Below are positions 51,737 through 63,771 of a stretch of 64,000 nucleotides of DNA, in pieces. Position 1 is the first letter of the stretch, and the number at the start of each line of letters is the position of its first letter. Under the pieces are notes generated by a model, which ran no database searches, had not been told where the DNA came from, and saw only the letters and a program-made list of their open reading frames with translations. Position numbers and translations under genes: made by a program. The stretch is from Coccinella septempunctata (lineage: Eukaryota; Arthropoda; Insecta; Coleoptera; Coccinellidae): assembly GCF_907165205.1 (NCBI RefSeq), contig NC_058198.1, positions 20,459,240 to 20,523,239 on the forward strand. The letters run 5' to 3'.

Positions 51737-52234
51737 TATAGGGTGCCCCAAAACTATTAAATCAAACGTCACACCACGATAGAGTAGATCAAATACTATC
51801 GAATGACACCAACATTAGTTGAGCGAAAATGTACTGTTTCTGAAAAAACCTAACCTAAAGTTGCCGATTTTCGAACTACATTATCGCCCCTGTTTATTCT
51901 GAGTATCAAAAATCATGTAGTGAAAACAATTGTTTTAATTTACCTTTACTTAGGTTATGGTTATCGATTAACTACTTCTAATAATTCGAATTAGGGGAGA
52001 TATAACAATAATCTTAGTTCAATATTATTTAATATCGATTTCCTTTTTCACAAACTGGCCCTGTTATTAAGAAAAATAGTTCGAAAATCGCAACTTTAGG
52101 TATTTTAATAAAATTCTGATTATTTTGGAAACGGTACATTTTCGTCGAACTAATGTTGGTGTCATTCGATGATATTTGGTTTACTCTATCGTGGTGTGAC
52201 GTTTGATTCACTAGTTTTGGGACATCCTGTATAT
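51737..52234. mobile_element. MITE nested in the right arm of the mariner-like element
   Basis: Inverted ends TAGGGTGCCCCAAAAC... and complement of TACAGGATGTCCCAAAAC..., continuing through the shared segment AATCAAACGTCACACCACGA for ~100 bp, with TA-rich flanks. No coding sequence. Confidence 0.8.
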
Positions 52235-52310
52235 AAGGTGATTTTGAACTCAGCTCAATGCCCTCTATTCACGGTTTTCATTTGTCTGTTTACTTGTGAA
52301 ATACCCTGTA

Positions 52311-53145
52311 CCTCCTTGTACCGTCATATGAAAATTCAAATTCTTCTTGTTGTGAGAAACGTTCAGCCCAACATCTATTTACTGCAAAACACGTGTTAAT
52401 GCTGATATGAAGGGTTCAAACTTTTCTACCTGATTCGGGCTTTTTAGGGACGAATTGATCAAGATGCCCAGTTCGAGTAATATTTCGTTTTGCGTGTTAT
52501 GTTGGATAAAATTGAATTTATTCCATGGAAGATTCGAGAATTATGAATGTCCAGAATGCTCCAGAAGGATGAAAATTTTCAGATTCCATTGAAACTCTTG
52601 CGAAAATTATCTCGTATATTGTCAAGTTTAGATTTTAATCCATTCAGAACTTTGAAGTTCGGCAAATAATGATGTAAATAATTCAATATTCTATTTGCCT
52701 CAAGACTCGAAACTTTTCAAGAAACGATTCATTTAATGATTAGATGACGAATAAATCAAAAAATTTTGTGTGTTGATATTATATTTTCATTCATTGAAGA
52801 ATATTTAGAATAATGAAGTTCAACAAATGATACGGACAAGATACTTTTTCAATTAGCCTCATGATCCGAAACATTTCAGAATTTATTTCGTGTTTAGATA
52901 ATCCGCTGCATATCGGTGTTCACAATACGACTGTCAATTTAGGACCAATTATAGAACGATTTAATTAATAAGTAGATCAATAGCATTCGATAATGTTGGT
53001 CAGTCTATAAACTGACAACTCATTTTGTCAAATGACGGATTTCAGTATCAGACTGCTATATAGTATGATGAGAGTTCGAAAAAATTTGTATAGAATACAA
53101 AATTTAGATGGTTGATATTATGTGTCGCTAACAGTCAATCACATT
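52311..53145. other. AT-rich stretch, nothing recognised
   Basis: No domain-bearing reading frame, repeat or RNA gene visible. Confidence 0.5.
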
Positions 53146-54226
53146 TCCTTCAGCGCAGTTGTTGTTTTGAAGAAAAACTAGTAGATTCTCGCAAAATCCG
53201 AAACTCTACATGAATGGGCCCAGTTGCTCAGTTCGGGATTGAAGTTCATCCTAGATTGATTTTGACATTTCAGATCAGTTCTGTCAGGTTAATCTATGAT
53301 CATCTTAAATCTCGGCCTAATCCTGAACTGAACAACCGGGCCTTATAGTAATAGCATCGGAGCATTAACTGAGTCGGTATATTATTGGATTAATACTAAT
53401 TTTTTATAGCGCGGAATAGTGGTTTTTAGCCTCGGTATTCACGAATTTTATCGAATGATAAGTATTTACCCTGTGTGATTTATGAAAGAATAACAGTATT
53501 TGATATGCAGGGTTTATTTTTTCTAGAAAAAGGGTACTGCCCGAAACGTTGCCGATTACCATTATATTTTAAATAATAATAAACCCTGCATATCAAATAC
53601 TGTTATTCTTTCACGAATTTTATTTTATTATGTTTTTTTTTAAATGTGAATCGGCCCGAAATCTTGGATCCCCCGACGTGCTAGTTTCGTATACTTCTAT
53701 GACAATAGCATAATAACTCAAATTTCAACATTTTCACAGAAATTTTTTAATTTAAGCGAGAGACACATTTCCTACGCGCAGTTGTTGTTTTGAAGAAAAA
53801 GTAGTAGATTCTCGCAAAATCCGAAACTCTACATGAATAGGACCAATTGCTCAGTTCGGGATTAAAGTTTATCCTAGATTGATTTTGACATTTCAGTTCA
53901 GTTCTGTCAGGTTAATCTATGATCATCTTAAATCTGGGCCTAATCCTGAACTGAACAACCGGGCCTTATAATAATAGCAACGTGGCATTAATTAAGTCGG
54001 TATATTATTGGAATGATATTAATTTTTTATAGCGGAGAATAGTGGTTTTCAGCCTCGGTATTTACGAAATTCATTTTATTATTTTTTTTTAAGGTGAATC
54101 GGCCCGAAATCTTTGATCCCCTGACCTGCTAGTTTCGTACACTTCTATGACAATATTGACAATAGCATAATAACTCAAATTTCAACATTTTAACAAAAAT
54201 TTTTGAATTCAAGGCAGAGACACATT
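53146..54226. repeat. Tandem duplication of a ~450-bp unit
   Basis: Unit 1 (53146-53765) and unit 2 (53766-54226) share long near-identical stretches (for example GCTCAGTTCGGGATT and CTGAACAACCGGGCCTTATA). Unit 1 is longer because it contains the 161-bp insertion at 53452-53612. No coding sequence. Confidence 0.8.
53452..53612. mobile_element. 161-bp insertion with inverted arms and 11-bp target duplication
   Basis: Flanked by ACGAATTTTAT (53441-53451 and 53613-53623) and absent from the tandem sister unit, which shows the empty site. It contains perfect 35-bp inverted arms (53485-53519 and 53578-53612). Between them is GGG-loop-CCC-GAAACGTT, resembling the 3' half of the hammerhead-like motifs but without the CUGANGA core. 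It is probably a Penelope-derived relic. Confidence 0.75.
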
Positions 54227-54291
54227 AAAAAATCGATAGCAAGTTACCGCCTAAACTACGAGCTTGCCGAAGTTGAAACTGGTACCAATCT

Positions 54292-54500
54292 ACTCAGTGC
54301 TTCATAATATGTATAGTTTTATGACTCAGTGGTTTTTAGAACCTGTAAAAAAAATTAAAAACTGTAAACTCGTCATCGCCTTCCAAAGGCTGTATCTTGG
54401 AAGGGCTGTCGATTTGGAAAATTTACAGGAACTACCCCCGCTTATTTTCATTAAGGAATCATCTCCCTTGTTCCTTCGCATTTGTTTACAGATATCCTGT
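54292..54500 (-). repeat. Dispersed repeat, copy 2
   Basis: Reverse complement of 29938-30136 with some divergence. Its outer end is ACAGGATATCTG. Confidence 0.7.
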
Positions 54501-54848
54501 ATATAGCTATATTTTATCTATGTACCTTTTTATTTTAGATAGTAGAAGTTTAATCAATATGTGTTATTTTCGAATACCAAAACAAAAATTTCAATTGCAC
54601 ATGATTTGTTAATTATAAGAATCATTATCTATTTTGAATAATAAAAATGCATGCGAAAATACTTAGATATATATATATTTGGTTCATAGCCTCGACTTTC
54701 GACATTGGCCAACATTACAATGCTACATTTACTTATTATAACATTATACAAAAAATCATTTTATTTAGATATAATAATAAGATGGTGTCAATGAGTTGGT
54801 ATTCTTCTTTCTTCTATGGGGTTGATACAGTAACAAGGAGACTTGAAT

Positions 54849-57644
54849 TTATATCTTCAATCCCATCCCACATATATGCTCATATAATAGATTGTATACA
54901 AATTCGTCCTTCAATCCTAACAGAAAGCCAAGACTGTAAGGCTGCAGTTGAGATAGGTGACGGCTCAATTTTGACATTAGATTATCGTGATGATGTCTGT
55001 CGTTCTCACAATGAAGCACCATATGTTCCAAAGTTCCTTCGCTACCACAATCGCATAAGGAACTTTCTCGAGCACCGATCTTATGTAGATATTGAAAGCT
55101 GAGACCATGTCCACTCCTCAGACGACACATAATTCTTATGAACTTTCTTCCTCTTGTGCTATACTGAAACCATCTTTTATGGAGGGGAGTTGGTTCTATG
55201 TTTTTATAATATTTTCCCTTTTGTATATCTCTGAAAGTTTGAGACCATAAGCTTTCACAGGACCTCTTTATCACAGGGAACATATCAGTATGGGTTCCTT
55301 TATCATCATAAAGTGGTGGCAACAATGTCGCTTCTTTTGCCATCTTGTCAACCATCTCGTTGCCGAAAATACCGACGTGAGCTTTGACCCAGACGAAATA
55401 TATATTTTTATTGATTTGTCTCAATGAGAATAAGGTTTTAAGTATCTCTGCATGTATATGGCTAAAATTGGAGTCGAGCTTCATCTTTCTGAGTGAGTGG
55501 ATAGCACTACGGCTATCAGATAGAATGGCAAAATTATTGGATGGTATACTGCTATTTTCAGATAAAATATACTTGAGTGCCATCTCTATTGCTATCATTT
55601 CAGCGGTGTATACTGAGAATGATCCGCACAATGATTTCTTCACTGAAGTTCCTGATGTCATATCATATATTGCACATCCCACTTTATTGTCCAGTTTAGA
55701 AGCATCAGTATAAATGTGATAAAAGCCCGCAAAATGGTTGTTCATAACCAATTTGAAATCCACTATTTCTGAACCAGGTTTATAGTTGGGTAAGCATGTA
55801 TCAACTCTTTGCAATAGTACATCAAAGTCAGTTGAGTAAATTATCAATTTAGATGATTTGAAAGTATTGTCCTGCGTGTTAATGAGCTCTTCATAACATT
55901 TAATAAGGAAAGGATCTTTTTTTATTTTCCAGTATCGATTAGTGAGTGTTAAAATGTATAATTGATGTAGTTTTTTCATAAAATCAGGAGAAGAAGTATC
56001 TTTCTTGATAAGAAACTTGCAAGTAAGAAATTTTCTTCTGAAGTTCAAGGGAAGTTCTCCCGCCTCTGAGAGCACCACTTCATTTGTGGTGCAGTTGAGG
56101 AGTCCGAGACAGATTTTAATAGCCTTTCTCTGGAGAATATCTATCTTTTTCAGATGAATTTCAGAGGCGCTTCCATAAAAGTAACATCCATAATCGATTT
56201 TTGAGCGAATTAAGTTGTTATATAACATAATAGAAATGTTTTGGTCTGCACCCCATTTTGGATGACAAATGCTTCTCAGGATGTTAATGGATTGGTTTAA
56301 TTCTAATCTAAGTCTGTCGATGTGATCTCTCCAAAGAAGTTTTCTATCTAAAGTGATTCCTAGGAATTTTAAAGATTTGACATGAGAATATATTTTATTA
56401 TTGAGGTTTATTAATTCTGGAGGATCGAACGACGTTTTCTTCGTGAATGTGCAAACAACTGTTTTGCTCTGAGATAATTCCTGACCTTTCAGGAATAGAT
56501 ATTTTTCAAATACATTCAGAGCTACAGAAAGCAGGTTTCGACATTCTTCAAATGTCTTAGATGCCACATACAGAAGGATATCGTCAGCATACTGAAGGAT
56601 TTTTAAGGATGGACAGAATATTTTTTCCAATCTATGGAATACTATTACAAAGAGTAATGGGGATAGTATTCCGCCTTGTGGTAGTCCTCTGCTGGTGATC
56701 CGAGGGCCCAGAATAGTTGATCCTACTCTCAAGAAGATTTTTCTGTTGTTATATAAATTGAAGACTAGTTTGGAAAATTTATTGCTTAGGCCAATATTTA
56801 TGATTTCTCTTCTCATGTCTTGTAGTGAAATATTATCATAAGCTTTCTTCACATCAGCAAACACGGCCATGAGGTATTCTCCATGAGTATTGGCAGTGTA
56901 GATGTCTGTTATGAGAGCCGCAACATTATCCTGTGTAGAATGTCCCTTCCTGAAACCGAATTGTATCCGGGGAAACATATCTTTTGATTCCATCCACCAT
57001 TCCAATCTGAACTTGAGTATTCTCTCAAAGGTCTTCATTACACAAGATCCCAAAGCTATTGGTCTATGAGAATCTGCTCTTTTAGGGTCCTTGTTAGGTT
57101 GTAAGATAGGAACCACTACATATTCTTTCCATTGTGGGGGAAATTCACCTGTTTCCCATATTTGATTGAATATATGGAGGAGCATACATTTAGCATTCAA
57201 TGGAAGATGAGATAACATGATATATTGGATATTGTCTAAGCCAGGTGAAGTATTTGGGTTATTTTTTAATGAACGCTCGAGTTCCTCAAGGGTAAATGGC
57301 CTGCACATGAGATCCTCCGGACTCGCTCTATCATACGAGTGGATGTGCTCATCTTGAGTGTATACAGAGTCAGGTGTGATAGCACTTAAAAATTCTTCAC
57401 TCCAATTTCCTAAGACCAAAGGGTGTCTAAGACCCTGAATGCTTTTTTTGATATTTTTTATGTCCTTCCAGATTTGTTTGATTGGGGTGCTCCTGTTAAT
57501 ATTCGAACAAAATTCTCTCCATGTAGTCCTTTTACTTTCCTTTATAATTAATCTAGCTTTAGCTTCCTTTCTCTTGAAGTCTATAAAATTGTTCATAGTG
57601 GGACTGGCAAGATATTGTCTATAAGATTCTTTTTTAGTCAACAA
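54849..57644 (-). pseudogene. I-clade ORF2, RT and RNase H part
   Basis: 931 residues downstream of the insert. RT blocks: NTSPGLDNIQYIMLSHLP, HRPIALGSCVMKTFERIL, QFGFRKGHSTQDNVAALI, AVFADVKKAYDNIS, GLPQGGILSPLLFVIVFH and catalytic YADD (ILQYADDILLY). The RNase H domain follows: YTDASKLDNKVGCAIYD, an ExA.. helix (YTAEMIAIEMALKYI), ILSDSRSAIHSL and a final WVKAHVGIFGNEMVDKMAKEA. A C-terminal cysteine cluster (CRLRSGHG ... CDCGSEGTLEHMVLHC) matches I elements. The frame has no stop. The first codons (MLT) belong to the insertion junction. Confidence 0.9.
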
Positions 57645-58591
57645 TGGGTAATCTCAGCTTGAGGACTGGTGAAACATCAACGGGAAACAAAAAACCCTTG
57701 TTAAAATTGCCAACGTTTCGAATCTTTATTGATTCTTCATCAGGGCTACAAAAATACACAAAAATATAATATTAAGTGATAGGTTCAGTAAATCATCAGC
57801 ATATAAAGTTTTTTGTAAAAAATAAAAACACGATATAACTATATAAGGAATAAAAACCTCACTAAGCCAGATGACAGTCGCCCAAGAAGTCGAAACAATA
57901 AAAGAATACATGTATATTTATTAATTAAATATAGTCATTGATCTTAGATTTCATAGATAACTATGAGACTCACCTATTTATTGGGTTTTATAAATTTCCT
58001 CATTAAATTTCATGCTAGACCCACCCTGATCTCGATTAGGTCCATGCAGGCATTCAAAGGCACCTCTTGAGCATTGCACAACCCAGAAAGAAAACTCACA
58101 CTCGCCAGTTCACTCTTGTAACAAAACTGCTATGTCGAATAGTTTTTGGAATGACAAGAATTAAAATGAAGTTTTCAGGTAAATGCGTTCCTTGAACAAC
58201 GTAGACTCCAATACAGGCAAAAACGAAATGAAGAAGTGAAAGATAACACATGCAGAATAGTCCAAAATAACTCCTCCACCTGGAACTAGGCAACACGAAA
58301 TACCAACTGATTAGGTGGATAGAGTGTATTCAACAATTTTTCCCTCATTGACTGAGTTTCCGAACATAGTTTCCGCATACCTATGACAACCATACTCAGC
58401 CATAATTCTCCAACACGTTAGCATATATTGCACTCAGGTTTTGAATATCTGTTCTCAAATTTACGGTGTTGTTCATGTATATGTTTTAATTTTAACAAGG
58501 GTTTTTTGTTTCCCGTTGAAATTTTAACAAGGGTTTTTTGTTTCCCGTTGATGTTTCACCAGTCCTCAAGCTGAGATTACCCATTGTTGAC
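57637..58591. mobile_element. 955-bp insert with 72-bp inverted ends and TA target duplication
   Basis: Perfect inverted ends: 57637-57708 and 58520-58591, starting GTCAACAATGGGTAATC. It is flanked by TA (57635-57636 and 58592-58593); removing the insert and one TA restores the ORF2 frame, so TA is the duplicated target. The right end carries a second tandem copy of a 31-bp part of the arm. The interior is AT-rich without coding potential and contains hammerhead-like motif 4 exactly at the inner edge of the left arm. It is probably a non-autonomous Penelope-derived insertion. Confidence 0.82.
57709..57746 (-). ncRNA. Hammerhead ribozyme-like motif 4
   Basis: On the minus strand: stem I GCC, core CUGAUGA, extra A, stem II GAAUC/GAUUC with loop AAUAAA, core GAA, palindromic ACGU (stem III), cleavage base U, stem I GGC. 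The predicted cut lies 3 bases from the inner edge of the 72-bp inverted arm, suggesting the arm begins at a ribozyme-made RNA 5' end. Confidence 0.65.
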
Positions 58592-59540
58592 TAATTATAA
58601 GGACGAGATTTGATAACCAACATTCTTTTTTAGTTTTTATGGCATCCTCGCATTCCGGATTCCACCATTTTTTCCTAAATTTTGGGTTTATTGTTTTTTT
58701 GTACTCAGGAATGTATGTAGTTATTGAATAAGTAAGATTTTTCAAAAATTCTTCATAAGTAAAAAGACCAAGATTAGTGGAATTTTCTGTTAGGTAATGC
58801 ATATTCAGAGAGAACAGGTCCCAGTTAACGTTATTTGTGTTATATTTACTTGAAGAATATGTTTCTGAGATTTCCTGTTCTAGCAACAAATTTATTCGGA
58901 TCACAAAATGATCTGAGCCCAGAGTATCATTCTCAGTATGCCATTCAATATCAGGAATTAAGCTGTTCGTACACAGACTCAAATCAACAGCGGATTTATT
59001 TTCGTTTGGTCTCGATATTCTTGTGGCTGATCCGTCATTGAGTATTATAAGGTTCTTCTGTTCAATGGAATTAAGTAATGCATTGCTGTAGACATCTGAA
59101 TCAATGCTTCCCCATGTTGGATGGTGTAGATTGAAATCTCCACAAATTAATGAATTCTCCCCAATGTTTGAAAAAAATTCGTTCCATTCCTCTTCAGATA
59201 TATTTGATGATGGAGGATTATATAGAGAGTACAGATAGATTTTTTTATTATTTGATAAATCTATTGACATTGCTAAACATTCAATATTTCTGATATTTGG
59301 CGCGCTTATGGAAGTATATGGGATTTTTTTTTTCAACAAAATTGCCACTCCACCAGCCCTACGATCTGGTCTATCTTCTCTGAAAATGTTAAAACCAGAA
59401 AAATTTATGAAGAAGCCTGGTTTCAGCCAGGATTCGTTCAATAGGCATATGTCTATATCATTGTCAAACAAGTATTTTTCCAAACATCCTTTATTAGAAT
59501 TGACGGATCTAGCATTCCATTGTATAATCTTCATTTTCAT
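58592..59540 (-). pseudogene. I-clade ORF2, endonuclease part
   Basis: About 310 residues upstream of the insert. EEP endonuclease motifs: IIQWNARSVNSNKG, LNESWLKPG, DRRAGGVAILL, LICGDFNLHHPTWG, ISRPNENKSAVDLSL and the C-terminal SDHFVI. This nicks the target DNA. The frame enters the insert after WLSNLVLII and terminates there. The ATG at 59540 overlaps the 3' end of ORF1 by 32 bases, implying coupled translation. Confidence 0.88.
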
Positions 59541-60983
59541 CAGATGTGATTATTGATCTTAATTTAGACTGTAAATTTTTTTGATGAGATTCATCAAGAT
59601 TGATAGGATTTGAACCACTGATTTCTTGTAGGAAGGCAACAAACATATTTATAATATTTTTTGAAAGATCAGAAATATTTTTGTCAGGACGAGATGAGAG
59701 ATGGGCATTAGATGAGTGTTGGCTTAGACACACTCCATTTCCTGATGTGCTTGGTTCAGTAGAGATTATTTGAGCATGCTTTCTTCGAATTTCATTCAGT
59801 TTTTCCGACTCGTTATGATGTAATTTCCTTTTTTCCGAGTATAATGTTGGAAAGTTTTTTGAGGTTCGAGAAAGGTTTTGAGTATTTTTATTAGGGGATT
59901 TTACCGTTTTTTCTTCCGATACATGTGACAGAATTCCAGAAAAACTGTGGTCTATAGTTTTTATTGCTTCTTTAAAAGATATATTTCTTTCAGCCATAAT
60001 GTTTTTAATTACTTTTTGTTTTTGAAACATAGGCAGGTTCGGTCATTCAATGCATGAGTACCATCACAATGTAAACAATGGAGGATTGGTGACTCGCATT
60101 CCGCTGTTGCGTGTGTATTTCCGCATCTACCGCATCTTATTTCACTTCTACACATTTTGTCTGTATGACCATATCTGAAACAGCGGTGACATTGTATTAC
60201 TTTTTGTTTAAATGGGGAAACGTCTCTAATGCATCCAAATAATATTACTTTTTCAGGGAGGGCTTTACCCCTGAATGTTAATATTACATTAGTTGTAGGT
60301 GTGAAATCAAATGATTTATCCTCCCGTAAATTTTTTTTTGTCATTCTCTTCACTTCGATAAGTTTATGAAAATTATCTCCAATCAAATATCTTATTTCCG
60401 ATTTCAATTCAGATTCTGTTATATCCAAATCGATAGAATGAATAATTCCCTGTCTTCTTATCAAATACGCCGGCACATATGCTTCCAGTTTATTATCAGC
60501 AAGAAATGACGAGTCTAAAAATCTGTTTGCGCTGATAAATGTATCGAATTCAATTTTCACTCGATTTTTTCCGGATCTTTCAATGTAAACGATGTTTTGC
60601 GAAAATTCATAACTTTGTCTGTGGATCATCTTTCCTAATGACATTGGATGCAAGTTACCAATATTCTTGTCGGTACTTTCGGTATAAACGATAAATGGAC
60701 CTGAATCTGTAGATTCAAACCTGAATTTTGGACGTTCTTTGTGTGTTTCTCGAAATGTAGGACTTTCATTTTTTCCAGTATGTGTGATGTTAGGACCTCC
60801 AATATCGGTTTTCAAATTTGTGGTCGCTTCTAAATATTCGGACCTCAAGGATGAATCCATGATCATAATATCTTGTAGAATCTTAACCCTCTCCAAAGCA
60901 ACCGTTGATGAATCATTAACATTCGATTCGAAACCGGGGAAACCGCCACCTTTATCGGGTGGTTCCGACATGATATCACTCAA
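59509..60983 (-). pseudogene. I-clade ORF1 (gag-like nucleic-acid-binding protein), one frameshift
   Basis: About 490 codons in two frames. The first 324 (60983-60009) contain the I-type gag block GPFIVYTESTDKNIGNLHP, RVKIEFDTFISANRFL, LIRRQGIIHSID, and three zinc knuckles CHRCFRYGHTDKMC, CGRCGNTHATAEC and CLHCDGTHALNDRTC. A one-base shift near 60025 then moves the frame. The normal continuation MFQKQKVIKNIMAERNISF is read from 60030 to the stop at 59509. The missing base is most likely in the C run of TGCC. It would bind element RNA in particles. Confidence 0.87.
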
Positions 60984-61075
60984 GTCTTTAGATTACTCTG
61001 AATATTAATTTATATTTCTCAATTAAATACAATAGATGAAGTAGGCACCGCTATAAACTCCGACCGTCTGTTAGC

Positions 61076-61457
61076 GCAGATGTTCGGAAACTATGAATAC
61101 TTAGATTAACTTTTGTTTTCCTCCTTTCATCATGCGTCCATCATAGTGTCCGCTGTTCATCATAGCTTCTGGGAATTTACCAATAAATCATCTGTATATC
61201 AATCATATGTATCCGAGTATGTATCTATATTATTAACATCATTTTGAAGATTCATTATATCATGACAAAAATATGGTTGCAATTTCAAGATATGTTGACT
61301 CGAGGCCTTCCAAAGACTTCAATATTGTTTATTTTTTCCCTTACATCCTGTATGATCTATCGAAAAATGAAAATCTGTTTTGGCGAATCCTTCATAAAAT
61401 CTTACTTGTTTCGATATAATTGGTAATTTACTTTATGATACATCACTAAAATATTTG
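61076..61457. other. Spacer between I-clade element and repeat R
   Basis: About 380 AT-rich bases; nothing recognisable. Confidence 0.5.
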
Positions 61458-63771
61458 AACCAGAGAGATGGTACAAGCTCTTCAAATTTTCGGGAAAATC
61501 CAATATTTAAAGATAATCGATAATAAATCAGATGTTTCTGAGCAAAGGATTCCTCAAAATCATTGAGCAATCTGATTCAAGAAAAATATAAAGAGCGTTC
61601 CATTTGAAATAACACAAAATGTCCAACATTCGGTTTAGCCGACGTTGTTCATTTCTGTGATATTGTGAAATTTGCAGCATTTTTTTCTCCTGATTCTGAA
61701 ATGAAAATTTTCGGAATGGCTCATTGTCCTTGAATATTCATCACCATTAGCATCTGAATATTCTTATCCAAAAAATATTTTTCTCTGAACAGCTTATTTT
61801 ATTATATGCAATGTAACAATACTGATTATTCGTTATACCTACTACTAGGTAGTATTATCTATATGGATCATTTCCATAAAGAGAAGCAATATTATTATGG
61901 ACAAGACTCAAATCGATTCGTTTTCAGATAGGTAATGAAATAGTTCGCCAAATTCAGAATTATAGTGTTAGCTTGAGATGAAAGTTCAACGGATGCATAG
62001 ATATACGCACGATGAAATATAAACAGTCATAATCCCATTCGAGAGAGCCAAGATTGGTTCCCTTTCACGTGATTCTTTCCCCTACAGAAGAATGCGATAA
62101 AAAATCGTTGAGATATGCCGCCTGGCTTGCAATAATGGAGGAGAAAACGCGCTGCGACTCTCTTCACTTAATTCCTCCGTATACTGATATTCCGCCTGTC
62201 TACATCTGCTTGCACAGTACAACGTTGCCATTTTCGGAGGTGCTAACGAGCAAAGAGTCTTTCAGAGCAATTCTTCGATATACAACTCAGCACACTAGCG
62301 CCAGTGATATACTCTCGAACTAAAAGATTGTTCAGTACATAAAGGGGGTGCGTTGTGACCTCAAAACGATTTTTTGATATGTTTTATAATTGGAATAATA
62401 ATAGGGGTACCTAAAGAGGGGAAAAGATTTTCATCGAAAAATTTTTCTTCAAACGAATCAGACCTTACTACCTCCGCATATATTTCTTATTAGTAGTGCG
62501 CTCTCACCTCCCGCAACGTTGCCAGATTTCAGGAGGACAGAAAGTAAGGCAGCTTGAATTCTACTCATATACAGAATACAGCTGCTCTTCCCATTCATTC
62601 ACACATACTGAAACCTGTATATAGTTCGAGAACGATACTGATAAACTTCATACGCTAATAATTGATTAATAAGGTTCGTGATCTCGGAGTAAATGAATTT
62701 GGACAGAAATTATTATCTTTTCTTCATGAATATCAACAGTTTTGAATAAATATGCTTATGTCTACGATACTTCGTCCGATAGGGGAGTTAAATACCATAT
62801 AGATCCCAAAATGAATGATACATGACAATGAAATTTTTCGTGACATATAAGATAAATTCCAAACACAATTTAACCGAATTTGTTCTGGTATGAAATAGTA
62901 ATCTAATTTTTGGGAATTATATCCACGACATTAGGAACTCCATTGAAATATTTTTCAACAAAGATATACGTTTTACTTTCAGCTTCTATACTTCATTCAC
63001 TTTTATTTTAGCACTGCATTGGCCATGGAAATTGGATACCTTTCACTCTGTATGGTACGAAAATGTTTGGTTGAGATGCTTGTCAAAACATTTTTGAGTT
63101 TTAAATCAGTGCTACTTAGTCCGTTCTACGTGAGACTCTCAGTAATTACGTATTTAATCACAATGTCAAATCACTTCGGAAAATATTGAGTCGAAAATAT
63201 GTAACGAACATAACTGACGTTTATACAAACTGATTGAAGACATACCAAATCTATTTATTTACATGGAGAATACAAGTGATCAGTAGTTTGAGGAGAGTTA
63301 CTGTTGTTTATCTTCTTAGAATTAAAAAGATCAACCCGAAGATGAAATGCAATTGATGCAGTGTTGAGTTGAATACTCAAAGGTGGTAGGAAATGGATAT
63401 CTCTTGAAGAAATGAACGGATAATTACAAGAATATTGAATTCTTCAACAAAAATCATCTTGCGTGAATGGTAGTCAAAATAATTGAAAGAAGTTTGAAGC
63501 AAGAGGAGCTTCAACTTCAAACAAAACAACTGACTTGTATTCATGTCTGTTTATATTCAATACATAGAGGACTCTATGACGGTTCAGATAAATATAATTT
63601 ACGTTTGGTAAAAGTGCCTTGGTTTTCGAGATATTGGGGATTTTCGATTAATCACCCCAAATAATAATAACAGCTGGATATTGACATTTTTCATCATAGC
63701 GGATCAAAAGAAACTCCTTGATTTAATGGCATTTCTTAATTGCTCGAGGAGTCTTTTGAAATTTTTCAGTA
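61458..63771. repeat. Dispersed repeat R, uninterrupted copy
   Basis: Its first 920 bases match 155-872 (plus about 205 extra bases at 61762-61970) and the rest matches 48583-50100. In this copy the two parts are joined directly at about 62380, whereas in the other locus they are separated by 47.7 kb of mobile elements. No protein is recognised; the 89-codon frame at 62054-62323 is a counterpart of 542-811 and starts with TTG. Confidence 0.78.

Larger units (their letters stand above)
50101..52308. mobile_element. Mariner-like element with long inverted repeats, decayed
   Basis: Ends CACAGGGTGTTTCAC and, inverted, CAGGGTATTTCAC, flanked by TA (50099-50100 and 52309-52310). Arms of about 300 bp match in opposite orientation: 50101-50410 against 51540-52308. 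The right arm is itself interrupted by a MITE. A transposase relic lies inside. Another left end of this family begins at 63772. Confidence 0.78.
54666..61075 (-). mobile_element. I-clade non-LTR retrotransposon, split by a 955-bp insert
   Basis: Two overlapping ORFs on the minus strand: a gag-like ORF1 with zinc knuckles, and ORF2 with EEP endonuclease, RT and RNase H, the I-clade arrangement. ORF1 has one frameshift near 60025. ORF2 is interrupted at 57637-58591 by an inserted element. The exact 5' and 3' ends are estimated; a 5' leader of about 90 bases precedes ORF1. Confidence 0.87.
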
